The notes under the pieces were generated by a model. It was not told the DNA's origin and made no database searches. It worked only from the letters and a program-made list of their open reading frames with translations. A stretch of 5,644 nucleotides of DNA from Patescibacteria group bacterium (GTDB lineage: Bacteria > Patescibacteriota > Patescibacteriia > UBA2591 > UBA6264). Of the stretch, positions 1-5,386 are shown piece by piece. How positions within the stretch are numbered: the first letter of the stretch is position 1; the number at the start of each line of letters is the position of its first letter. The position numbers and the translations under genes were made by a program. The stretch is taken from contig JAHIMV010000021.1 of NCBI GenBank assembly GCA_018896315.1, positions 1-5,644 of the forward strand, given 5' to 3'.

Positions 1-4
1 ATAA

Positions 5-40
5 TTTGCACCGCATTTGCACCGCATTTGCACCGCATTT
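5..40. repeat. 11-bp tandem repeat, about 3.3 copies
   Basis: Three perfect head-to-tail copies of TTTGCACCGCA followed by a partial TTT. On the minus strand the unit reads AAATGCGGTGC and the first copy starts inside the stop codon of the winged-helix remnant at 39-263. The array ends at position 5, so it appears complete inside the window. Unit length and the absence of spacers rule out CRISPR. It looks like a slippage-type repeat. Confidence 0.9.
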
Positions 41-263
41 ATCGTAAGGCGTAATAAATGCCCTTCCCTTTCCCTTTCCTTGTAATTATTCCCGATTGGG
101 ACATTTTAGTAAGTTCTCGTAAAGCAGTATCGCTGGAGGTTACTAGGAGTTTAGCGCAGAGATTAGTGGTAATTCTTCCTTCTTTTTCTATATAAGCCAA
201 AATTTTTTTCTGTCTCGGGGTAAGCTCTATTTTTTCTCCTTCTTCAAATTTTTTAAGTAATAA
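39..263 (-). pseudogene. Start-less C-terminal winged-helix domain (Fic- or RecG-like/AlbA-type protein remnant)
   Basis: A 74-codon open stretch ending in TAA reads as a compact winged helix. It starts with an acidic/lysine linker (KKFEEGEKIE), then LTPRQKKILAYIEKEGRI (helix 1), a recognition-helix region with SSDTALRELTKM, and a wing ending GKGKGIYYALR. From memory, this layout is typical of the C-terminal HTH of Fic-family and RecG-like/AlbA-domain proteins; I cannot tell which. No ATG, GTG or TTG lies before the domain: the frame stays open through the 69-bp repeat element and closes at the TAA ending the HEPN gene at 342-344. The 5' part of the parent gene therefore appears lost, with the junction at the repeat edge near 264. 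The alternative is translation from an unusual start or by readthrough of the HEPN stop. The domain itself has no internal stop or frameshift, so the loss is probably recent. Confidence 0.6.
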
Positions 264-332
264 AACGTCAGTCGTTAGAGGAGCGGCTTGTCCGCCGATG
301 TGGCGGGGAGCGACGGGAAAACGTCTGACGTT
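264..332. repeat. 69-bp GC-rich inverted-repeat element (REP/MITE-like), possible terminator for the HEPN gene
   Basis: The ends are 13-bp inverted repeats with one mismatch (264-276 AACGTCAGTCGTT and 320-332 AACGTCTGACGTT). The interior contains a second perfect hairpin, CCGCC-gatgt-GGCGG, at 292-306. The element is far more GC-rich than its flanks. Its left half is related to sequence at 1459-1498. It lies 9 nt downstream of the HEPN stop codon. On the minus strand the folded arm ends in GACGTTTTATTA, so it could also act as a weak intrinsic terminator. I see no convincing target-site duplication. Confidence 0.75.
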
Positions 333-341
333 GACATTAAA

Positions 342-800
342 TTATTTATTAAATAATTTTTTTTGTGGACTAGTTGACTGAATATATTTTTGGATTAGGT
401 TGAATAAATATCTAATATCCTTAAATGCTTTTTCTAAATCTGCTTGGCTGATATATTCATCGGCGCTGTAAATAAAATGATGCCGTTTTCGGCGCATTAT
501 ATCCAAAAAATTAAATAAATCTTTTAAATTTTGTTCAAGTAAGTCTTCCGATATCTGGAGAAGGGTGACATGTTGAGATCCGCCCTTTGTTCTTAATCCC
601 TTGCTAACAAGCAGAGCTCGAAGAACTTTTATACCGGCATGATAAAGTATAGTAAAACTCCATTTTATGTTGATTTCAGCATTTTTTTTAGCAAAAGATA
701 TATCTTCTTCCGCGCTTTTTAGTAATTTATCGGCTTCTGAGAAATTTATCGGAATTTTTTCTAATTTATTTTCTCTTAGTAATTTTTTTAATATATTCAT
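342..800 (-). CDS. HEPN domain protein, probable RNase toxin of an MNT/HEPN toxin-antitoxin pair
   Basis: A 152-residue, mainly helical protein. The N-terminal helix (about 20-40) is followed by the HEPN core WSFTILYHAGIKVLRALLVSKG (about 47-68, written here with its helix pattern) and a loop with SQHVTLLQ (75-82). The C-terminal helix carries the family motif: R103, four residues, H108, with Y111 just after (MRRKRHHFIY). In HEPN RNases this R-x4-H signature is the active site, and a nearby Tyr is the AMPylation target in Shewanella HepT; here the Tyr spacing is one residue longer than the usual HxY. The ATG at 798-800 overlaps the upstream nucleotidyltransferase gene by 35 nt, so translation is probably coupled; no Shine-Dalgarno is visible. 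Toxin activity is inferred from family and partner. The alternative is a HEPN protein with a housekeeping RNA-binding role. Confidence 0.85.
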   Translation of the reverse strand: MNILKKLLRENKLEKIPINFSEADKLLKSAEEDISFAKKNAEINIKWSFTILYHAGIKVLRALLVSKGLRTKGGSQHVTLLQISEDLLEQNLKDLFNFLDIMRRKRHHFIYSADEYISQADLEKAFKDIRYLFNLIQKYIQSTSPQKKLFNK

Positions 801-1356
801 CGACGTTATTGATTAAATTAATTTTGGGTGACTCTATGACAGTCCTAACAAAATAATTATTTTTCATTTTTTCCGCAAATTCTTCTTCACTATAGATAAT
901 AAAGTCAATTTCTCTATTTAGTTTTTTTTCAATATTTTTTAGAGATTTTAGTGTTTGAGTATAATTAGGGCTACCAATTATCATTAAATCAATGTCGCTT
1001 TTTTCTTTTTCAACGCCTTTTGCGTAGGAACCGTAAATAAAAGATAATTTTATATTTTTTATTTTTTTTAATGTTCGTTCAAGAATACCCTTGATTCCAG
1101 TGGTTTTAAAAATAATATTTTTAAGTTCAGAATAAAGTGGAAAATCTTTATTCAATTTGTAATATTTATTATTACCCCTTAAATATTCACTAAAAAGGCC
1201 GATTTTCTTTAAAGAAATCAGTTCTCTTCTAATGGAAGTAATATTTTCTTTGATTAATTTTTCAATTTCTCGTAAATAAAAATCTTTTCCCTGATTAGTA
1301 AAAAACAGGGTTAGTAACTTAATGCGAGTATTAGAAGAAAATAATGTTTTTAGCAT
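766..1356 (-). CDS. Winged-helix/MNT nucleotidyltransferase, probable antitoxin and autorepressor
   Basis: A 196-residue fusion. Residues 1-70 form an ArsR/MarR-like winged helix (TRIKLLTLFF helix, recognition region TSIRRELISLKKIGL at 40-54, wing RGNNKYYKLN at 60-69). A helical linker (about 75-100) follows. Then comes a minimal nucleotidyltransferase of the DNA polymerase beta fold: GSYAKG at 109-114, SDIDLMIIG from 120 with metal-binding D121 and D123, and the third carboxylate D151 in REIDFIIYS. All catalytic residues are present. In characterised HEPN/MNT pairs the MNT enzyme AMPylates the HEPN toxin and silences it; that role is inferred here. The ATG at 1354-1356 is the first in frame and gives a complete winged helix. 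It is the first gene of the pair and is preceded by a strong promoter overlapped by a palindromic operator, which fits DNA binding by its own N-terminal domain. Confidence 0.88.
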   Translation of the reverse strand: MLKTLFSSNTRIKLLTLFFTNQGKDFYLREIEKLIKENITSIRRELISLKKIGLFSEYLRGNNKYYKLNKDFPLYSELKNIIFKTTGIKGILERTLKKIKNIKLSFIYGSYAKGVEKEKSDIDLMIIGSPNYTQTLKSLKNIEKKLNREIDFIIYSEEEFAEKMKNNYFVRTVIESPKINLINNVDEYIKKITKRK

Positions 1357-1372
1357 GAGTTTGTATTAGAAA

Positions 1373-1401
1373 TGTATACAATTGTATTATTATTGTATAC
1401 A
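1373..1401. promoter_or_regulatory. 29-bp two-box palindromic operator at the MNT/HEPN promoter
   Basis: Perfect 10-bp inverted arms, TGTATACAAT at 1373-1382 and ATTGTATACA at 1392-1401, are separated by 9 nt. Each arm contains the self-palindromic box TGTATACA (1373-1380 and 1394-1401), with centres 21 bp apart, two turns of B-DNA. A further 12-bp perfect palindrome, ATACAATTGTAT, lies at 1376-1387. The right arm covers the -10 element and the left arm covers the predicted early transcribed region, the placement expected for a repressor site. The likeliest ligand is the winged helix of the adjacent nucleotidyltransferase (inference). Confidence 0.8.
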
Positions 1402-1420
1402 AGCGCTATTTGTTTGTCAA
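1392..1420 (-). promoter_or_regulatory. Sigma70-type promoter of the MNT/HEPN operon
   Basis: On the minus strand, TTGACA (1415-1420, perfect -35) is followed after exactly 17 nt by TACAAT (1392-1397, one mismatch to TATAAT). The predicted start is near 1385, giving a leader of about 29 nt before the ATG at 1356. The -10 hexamer lies inside the right arm of the palindromic operator. Confidence 0.8.
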
Positions 1421-1458
1421 GCTAATTTATATGGAATTAGTTGTAGATAACATAGTCA

Positions 1459-1498
1459 AACGTTAGTCGTTAAAGAGGAGAGGAAGAGGATTGTCCAC
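1459..1498. repeat. Partial copy of the repeat element at 264-332
   Basis: AAACGTTAGTCGTTA, then GAGGAG, then TTGTCC with a CG-rich end matches the order AAACGTCAGTCGTTA, GAGGAG, TTGTCC at 263-295. The differences are one substitution in the first block and small insertions between blocks. The right half and the closing inverted arm seen at 320-332 are absent here. It lies upstream of the MNT/HEPN promoter, so the module sits between two related repeats in the same orientation. Confidence 0.6.
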
Positions 1499-1535
1499 GG
1501 AAGACTAAAATCCCATCTGATCTTTTTTTAACCCC

Positions 1536-1552
1536 GTCCGCCAAAGGCGGAC
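1536..1552. repeat. Perfect hairpin GTCCGCC-aaa-GGCGGAC
   Basis: Two perfect 7-bp GC-rich arms with a 3-nt loop. The hairpin abuts the left arm of the long-range inverted pair (1549-1561). It resembles the short GC-rich palindromes scattered through intergenic regions of many Patescibacteria, a comparison made from memory. No T-run follows on either strand. Confidence 0.8.
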
Positions 1553-1594
1553 TTGGGTATCATGTCTTTTATTCCTGATTACCCAATTCCCGAA

Positions 1595-1626
1595 GGTATT
1601 CCGTAGCTCAAAGAGCGAAGGATACC
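1595..1626. repeat. Imperfect hairpin, palindromic repeat unit A
   Basis: Outer arms GGTATTCC and GGATACC pair apart from one bulged T, and the inner arms GCTC and GAGC pair around an AAA loop (1606-1616). The unit shares CCGTAG, TCAAA and GAAGGAT in the same order with the hairpin at 1665-1701. The two are probably diverged copies of one palindromic repeat. It lies inside the long-range inverted pair 1549-1561/1621-1633. Confidence 0.65.
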
Positions 1627-1664
1627 CAAGTACCCAATTTTTTATCCAAATGTTCAAATGCCTG

Positions 1665-1701
1665 CCCCGTAGTCAAATCTGAAGGATTTGTACTACTGGG
1701 G
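1665..1701. repeat. Long hairpin, palindromic repeat unit B, just after the YdcF-like gene
   Basis: CCCC, GTAGT and CAAATC on the left pair with GATTTG, ACTAC and GGGG on the right, giving 15 pairs with two single-base bulges and a TGAAG loop. It starts 8 nt past the YdcF-like stop codon, where it would fold at the 3' end of the operon transcript. There is no T-run after it on the minus strand. A 3'-end stabiliser or REP-like repeat is therefore likelier than an intrinsic terminator. Confidence 0.75.
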
Positions 1702-1709
1702 TTCCAATG

Positions 1710-2417
1710 TTACCATGCTCTAAATCTATAATACAAAATTCCGAAATATTCATGAAAAGCTGAATCAACATTTTTTAAATTGTTTGCTTTCGGGAAAAAA
1801 TCAAACAAATCATATCCGCTTTTCTCGCACTTAAAATCAGTTGGCGCGGGAATAGGATTAGTGTTATTTTTTTCAAATATCCACATAGAGCGGGGGAGAT
1901 GGTAAGCAGATGTGATTAAGAAAAACGGCTCTTGTCCAAGAATTTTTTCAATGTTTTGGCTGCTTTCAAATGTTGTTTTTGATTCATCCTCTAAAAATAT
2001 ATTTTTATTAGGTATTCCGCGTTCAACTAAATAGTTTTTTAATTTAAGGGCTTGATTTTGCTTACTTAGAAAATTTCGTCCAGCAATATAGATTAATGGT
2101 TTTTCCAGCTTTAAATTATAGAGTCTTAAGGCTTCGCTGGCTCGCAACACATCGCTTTCAGGCCCGCCCAAAAGCAAAACAATATTGTTGGTTTGCTGAA
2201 ATTCATTTTGTTCCAATCTTGCGTATTTATTTTCTAAAGGGCTGATAATCAAATCAGACACAGGAGTAATAGAAAAAAGATAATATAAAATAATGCCGAC
2301 AATAACAAGAAATTTTCCTATTTTTTTCCTTTTTAAAAAAATGAATCCAATAAGGATAAATAACAGTATAAAAACGCTTGGTAATAAAAATTGTTGGAGA
2401 ATTTTAAGTAAGAGCAT
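1710..2417 (-). CDS. YdcF/ElyC-family (DUF218) membrane-anchored envelope protein
   Basis: A 235-residue protein with two N-terminal hydrophobic helices (about 10-28 and 36-52) joined by a KRKK turn, then a DUF218 domain. Family landmarks are visible in order: IVLLLGG (79-85), the A-x-x-L repeat region near 93-99, LEDESKTTFE (142-151), ITSAYHLPRSM (168-178) and the C-terminal HEYFGILYYR (222-231). Length and two-helix topology fit ElyC/YdcF better than the single-helix SanA. E. coli ElyC affects envelope and peptidoglycan or lipid-carrier homeostasis; the biochemical activity of the family is unclear, so none is assigned. The ATG at 2415-2417 gives the full first helix. It lies 55 nt after the aminotransferase stop, with no clear promoter or terminator between, so it is probably the last gene of the operon. 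Confidence 0.85.
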   Translation of the reverse strand: MLLLKILQQFLLPSVFILLFILIGFIFLKRKKIGKFLVIVGIILYYLFSITPVSDLIISPLENKYARLEQNEFQQTNNIVLLLGGPESDVLRASEALRLYNLKLEKPLIYIAGRNFLSKQNQALKLKNYLVERGIPNKNIFLEDESKTTFESSQNIEKILGQEPFFLITSAYHLPRSMWIFEKNNTNPIPAPTDFKCEKSGYDLFDFFPKANNLKNVDSAFHEYFGILYYRFRAW

Positions 2418-2472
2418 GTTAAATCTTTGTTATTTTTTTGAAAATTCAAAATTATTTATTCAAGTATCTAAA

Positions 2473-3588
2473 TTATTTTGTTTTATAAAATTCATCAATA
2501 ACTTGAATAACGTACTTTACTTGAGTATTGGTCAATTCAGGATATAAAGGAAGGGAAATAACCTCTCTGGCCATTTGTTCTGTTTTTGGAAGATGAAAAC
2601 GATGTAAGTCTTTTAATGCTTTTTGTTTATGATTTGCAATAGGGCTGGAAATAATTGTTTCAACCCCTTTCTTTTTTAAATAAAGAGCAAGTTTATCTCT
2701 TTTTTGGGCTCTAATTACATAGTTTTGATATACATCAAAAAAGAGTCCTTTTGTTTTAGGAGATGGAGGTAGTTTAATTTCTTTTATTCCCGAGAGTCCT
2801 TGATTATAAATATCAGCTAATTCTCTACGTTTTTTAATCCAAGTAGAGAAATATTTAAATTTCACATTAAGAATAGCTGCTTGCAAGTTATCTAGACGAC
2901 TAGTAAAACCATAACAATCAATTTTATCTTTAGTTGCCCTGCCATGATCTCTTAAAAGAATAATTTTTTGAGCAAAAGATTTGTTATTTGTACACACCAT
3001 TCCACCATCTCCAAATGTTCCGAGTATTTTTGCTGGATAGAAACTAAAACAGCTTGAAAGACCAAAAGACCCAGCCTTTTGCTTGTTAAAACTAGCCCCA
3101 AGAGATTGAGCCGCATCTTCAATGATTTTTAGATTATACTTTTTAGCAAGGCTCATTATTTTTTTCATATTACAGGCCCGACCATTAAAATGAACAGGAA
3201 GAATGGCTTTTGTTTTTTTCGTAATAGCTGCTTCTATTTTGTCTGCATCCATATTATAATCATCTCCAACTTCGATTAAGACGGGCTTGGCGCCACAGTG
3301 AACAATAGATGCTATGGTGGCGAGAAAAGTATGAGAAACTGTTATAACTTCATCACCTCTCTTAATCCCAGCTGCTAGTAATGAAAAAATTAAGGCGTCT
3401 GTACAACTATTTACGCCTATTCCATATTTTAACCCTAAAAAAGAGGCGATACTGTTTTCAAATTTTGTTACATCATCACGGAGTATTAAATCACCATTAG
3501 ACAAAACTCTTGTCATTGTAGCATCAATTTCTTTTTTAATATTTTTATATTGGAGTGGATAATTTACAAATGGAACTTTATATTTCAT
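2473..3588 (-). CDS. DegT/DnrJ/EryC1/StrS-family PLP sugar aminotransferase
   Basis: A 371-residue, full-length member of the family that transfers an amino group, usually from glutamate, to a keto sugar nucleotide. Visible landmarks are the N-terminal SNGDLILRDDVTKFE (30-44) and the cofactor region GVNSCTDAL (58-66). EDAAQSLGA (157-165) carries the Asp that contacts the pyridine nitrogen. SFYPAKILGTFGDGG (182-196) carries the Schiff-base lysine K187, and SRLDNLQAA (230-238) follows. All catalytic elements are intact, so an active aminotransferase is expected rather than a pigment-type dehydratase, which lacks the lysine. The ATG at 3586-3588 is 5 nt after the transketolase C-subunit stop, so the genes are co-transcribed. 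The substrate cannot be read from sequence. Context suggests a keto sugar destined for a surface glycan, possibly one also handled by the neighbouring transketolase. Confidence 0.93.
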   Translation of the reverse strand: MKYKVPFVNYPLQYKNIKKEIDATMTRVLSNGDLILRDDVTKFENSIASFLGLKYGIGVNSCTDALIFSLLAAGIKRGDEVITVSHTFLATIASIVHCGAKPVLIEVGDDYNMDADKIEAAITKKTKAILPVHFNGRACNMKKIMSLAKKYNLKIIEDAAQSLGASFNKQKAGSFGLSSCFSFYPAKILGTFGDGGMVCTNNKSFAQKIILLRDHGRATKDKIDCYGFTSRLDNLQAAILNVKFKYFSTWIKKRRELADIYNQGLSGIKEIKLPPSPKTKGLFFDVYQNYVIRAQKRDKLALYLKKKGVETIISSPIANHKQKALKDLHRFHLPKTEQMAREVISLPLYPELTNTQVKYVIQVIDEFYKTK

Positions 3589-3593
3589 ATTTT

Positions 3594-4517
3594 TTATTTA
3601 TTTTTTATAGTATGTAATATATTTTTATAAATTTTTTCAGGACTTAAACCATATTTATCATAAAGATATGGGAGATGACCAATATAACAAGAATATTTAT
3701 CAGGAAGAGCTATTTTTTTAAACATCCCTTTGTATTTGCTTTCTAAAAGTATTTCAGCCACAGATGTTCCTAATCCACCAATTAAACTATGTTCTTCAAT
3801 AACAAATATATATTTATGAGTTTTGCTTATTTTTTTTATCAAATTCTCGTCTAATGGTTTAATAGTATGAATACTTACTAATGTTGGCTTAATTTTTTTC
3901 TTTTTTAATTTTTCTAAAGCGATTTTAGAATTATAAAGCATCGACCCGGTTGTAATTAAACAAATATCTTTTCCATATTCAACTATTTCTCCTTTACCAA
4001 TCTTGATTTTTGGATCAGTTTTATAAACTGATTCATTTGCTTGTTTTGGCAAACGAATATATATTGGACCAGGATAATTAATTGATTGTTTGGCTATTTC
4101 TTCTGCTTCTTTAATATCACCTGGTGCTATTACAGTCATATTTGGTAAAGCTTTCATTATGGCAAAATCTTCAATAGTGTGATGTGTCATTCCTTCTAGA
4201 CCATAACTTAAGCCAGTTCCACCGCCTAAGAGTTTTACATTAAGGTTATGAAAACAAATATCTACACGAACCTGTTCAAATGCTCTCATAATCAAAAAAG
4301 GAGCAATAGAATAGCAATAAACGTTTTTTTCACTTAATGATAAACCAGCAGCAATGCTAATCATATTTGCTTCAGCAACTCCAATATTAAAAAATCTTTT
4401 AGGACAATTTTTTCTAAAATCATCAAATAATTTAAAGCCCAAATCGCCAGTCAATAAAAAGATATTTTTATTAGTTTTGGCTAGTTGAGTAAATTTTTTT
4501 ACAAAAATATTTTTCAT
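3594..4517 (-). CDS. Transketolase, C-terminal subunit (pyrimidine-binding and C-terminal domains)
   Basis: A 307-residue protein that supplies the second half of a split thiamine-diphosphate transketolase. The pyrimidine-binding domain (about 1-165) carries FFNIGVAEANM (42-52) with E49 as the conserved catalytic glutamate that activates the cofactor. It also has GGGTGLSYGLEGMTHHTIED (98-117) and the ALPNMTVIAPGD segment. The transketolase C-terminal domain (about 175-300) includes the ICLITTGSM and IEEHSLIGGLG segments. The ATG at 4515-4517 follows the N-terminal subunit stop by 4 nt, so the two are translationally coupled and presumably form a heteromeric enzyme. No Shine-Dalgarno precedes it. 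The split form also occurs in general pentose-phosphate metabolism, but location beside a sugar transferase and a DegT aminotransferase favours a dedicated glycan role (inference). A DXS or pyruvate-dehydrogenase beta assignment is less likely given the partner. Confidence 0.92.
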   Translation of the reverse strand: MKNIFVKKFTQLAKTNKNIFLLTGDLGFKLFDDFRKNCPKRFFNIGVAEANMISIAAGLSLSEKNVYCYSIAPFLIMRAFEQVRVDICFHNLNVKLLGGGTGLSYGLEGMTHHTIEDFAIMKALPNMTVIAPGDIKEAEEIAKQSINYPGPIYIRLPKQANESVYKTDPKIKIGKGEIVEYGKDICLITTGSMLYNSKIALEKLKKKKIKPTLVSIHTIKPLDENLIKKISKTHKYIFVIEEHSLIGGLGTSVAEILLESKYKGMFKKIALPDKYSCYIGHLPYLYDKYGLSPEKIYKNILHTIKNK

Positions 4518-4521
4518 ATCA

Positions 4522-5343
4522 TTATAATTCTTTTAAAGCTTTTTTATATTCATTATCATCAGGACAGCGATAATGCCACAGAAGTTTGTTTTCCATAAAA
4601 GAAACTCCTTTTCCTTTTATAGTATTTGCAATAATAACGTTAGGTCTATTCTTCTTAAAAGGGATTTTTTCCAAAGCGTTAAATATTTGTTTAAAATTAT
4701 GTCCGTTTATTTCTTTAACGCCCCAATTAAAAGATTGCCATTTTTTGCTCAAAGGTTTTAAATTTATTACATCTTTAACCCTACCTAATGCCTGAATTTT
4801 ATTATAGTCAACAATAGCGACTAAATTATCAAGCTTATGTTGCGCCGCAAACATAATCGCTTCCCAATTAGAACCTTCATTAAGTTCACCATCAGCTAAA
4901 AGAATATATATTTTTTGTTTTGACTTATTATATTTTGATGCTAAAGCCATACCAACCCCAAGAGAAAGACCATGTCCAAGAGAACCAGTAGAAGCCTCAA
5001 TTCCTCTTTTTATATCGCGATTTGGATGATGCTCTAATGTACCTCCATCTTTAGCGAAACCATTAAAAAATTTTTTGTCAAAAAAACCCTTATAAAATAG
5101 GGTAGTGTAAAAAGCGGAACAAGCGTGTCCTTTGCTTAATATGAATTTATCTCTGTTTTTATTTAAAGGTTTTTTAGGGTTAAGTTTAAGATGTTTAAAG
5201 TATAGAGCAACTAATATTTCAACAATAGAAAAAGAAGAGCCAATATGCGTACTTTTTGTTTTATAGCTTATATCAAGAATTTCTTTTCTTATTTTTTTAG
5301 CTATATTTTCGTATTTTTTTAACTGTTTTTCAGATAAATTCAT
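4522..5343 (-). CDS. Transketolase, N-terminal subunit (thiamine diphosphate-binding), leaderless start
   Basis: A 273-residue protein that binds the diphosphate of thiamine diphosphate and catalyses ketol transfer with the next gene product. Landmarks, numbered from the chosen ATG: H33 in STHIGSS, SKGHACSAFY (70-79), EASTGSLGHGLSLGVG (116-131), and the metal/cofactor motif ADGELNEGSNWEA (150-162), in which D151 pairs with N181 in VDYNKIQALG. The usual GDG reads ADG here. The C-terminal GKGVSFMENKLLWHYRCP is, from memory, a hallmark of transketolases in O-antigen and capsule clusters. The start is the ATG at 5341-5343. An in-frame TTG at 5382 would add 13 residues, but those codons lie in the promoter and show no family similarity. 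The consensus promoter puts transcription start on the A of this ATG. Confidence 0.92.
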   Translation of the reverse strand: MNLSEKQLKKYENIAKKIRKEILDISYKTKSTHIGSSFSIVEILVALYFKHLKLNPKKPLNKNRDKFILSKGHACSAFYTTLFYKGFFDKKFFNGFAKDGGTLEHHPNRDIKRGIEASTGSLGHGLSLGVGMALASKYNKSKQKIYILLADGELNEGSNWEAIMFAAQHKLDNLVAIVDYNKIQALGRVKDVINLKPLSKKWQSFNWGVKEINGHNFKQIFNALEKIPFKKNRPNVIIANTIKGKGVSFMENKLLWHYRCPDDNEYKKALKEL

Positions 5344-5349
5344 GTTTTT

Positions 5350-5378
5350 ATTATATCTTTGTAAGGAACAAATGTCAA
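5350..5378 (-). promoter_or_regulatory. Perfect consensus sigma70 promoter giving a predicted leaderless transketolase mRNA
   Basis: On the minus strand, TTGACA (5373-5378) and TATAAT (5350-5355) are both perfect and are separated by exactly 17 nt. Only 6 nt (aaaaac) separate TATAAT from the ATG at 5343, so a start site 7 nt past the -10 is the A of the initiation codon. The -35 lies 8 nt past the sugar transferase stop. It would drive transketolase, aminotransferase and YdcF-like genes independently of upstream readthrough. Confidence 0.85.
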
Positions 5379-5386
5379 CCAAACTG

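Larger units (their letters stand above)
1421..1709. other. Non-coding repeat-rich spacer between the glycan operon and the MNT/HEPN module
   Basis: I find no coding stretch on either strand. The region is more GC-rich than its flanks. It holds the partial repeat at 1459-1498 and three hairpins (1536-1552, 1595-1626, 1665-1701). A long-range inverted pair lies at 1549-1561 and 1621-1633: CTTGGGTATC/GATACCCAAG is perfect over 10 bp, and the arms reach 13 bp with one mismatch. TACCCAA occurs three times (1580-1586, 1623-1629, 1631-1637). No hairpin is followed by a clear T-run on the minus strand, so no canonical intrinsic terminator ends the glycan operon here. Confidence 0.7.

Noticed and set aside
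5..40. CRISPR array
   Set aside because: Units are 11 bp, contiguous and without spacers.
340..368. AT-only inverted repeat (9-bp arms at 340-348 and 350-358) followed by T-run on the plus strand, like a terminator
   Set aside because: No plus-strand gene precedes it, the stem has no G-C pairs, and it overlaps the end of the HEPN coding sequence.
1536..1552. GC hairpin as an intrinsic terminator of the glycan operon
   Set aside because: On the minus strand it is followed by GGGGTTAAAAAAA rather than a T-run.
2293..2547. Open frame of 84 codons on the plus strand
   Set aside because: It lies antisense across the YdcF-like start and the aminotransferase 3' end, both well supported, and has no recognisable domain.
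4573..4795. Two overlapping plus-strand open frames of 62 and 69 codons
   Set aside because: Both are antisense to the conserved transketolase N-subunit and to each other in different frames; they are shadows of its codons.
5344..5382. TTG start at 5382 extending the transketolase N-subunit by 13 residues
   Set aside because: The extension is made of the -35, spacer and -10 of a perfect promoter, and the normal family N-terminus begins at the ATG at 5343.
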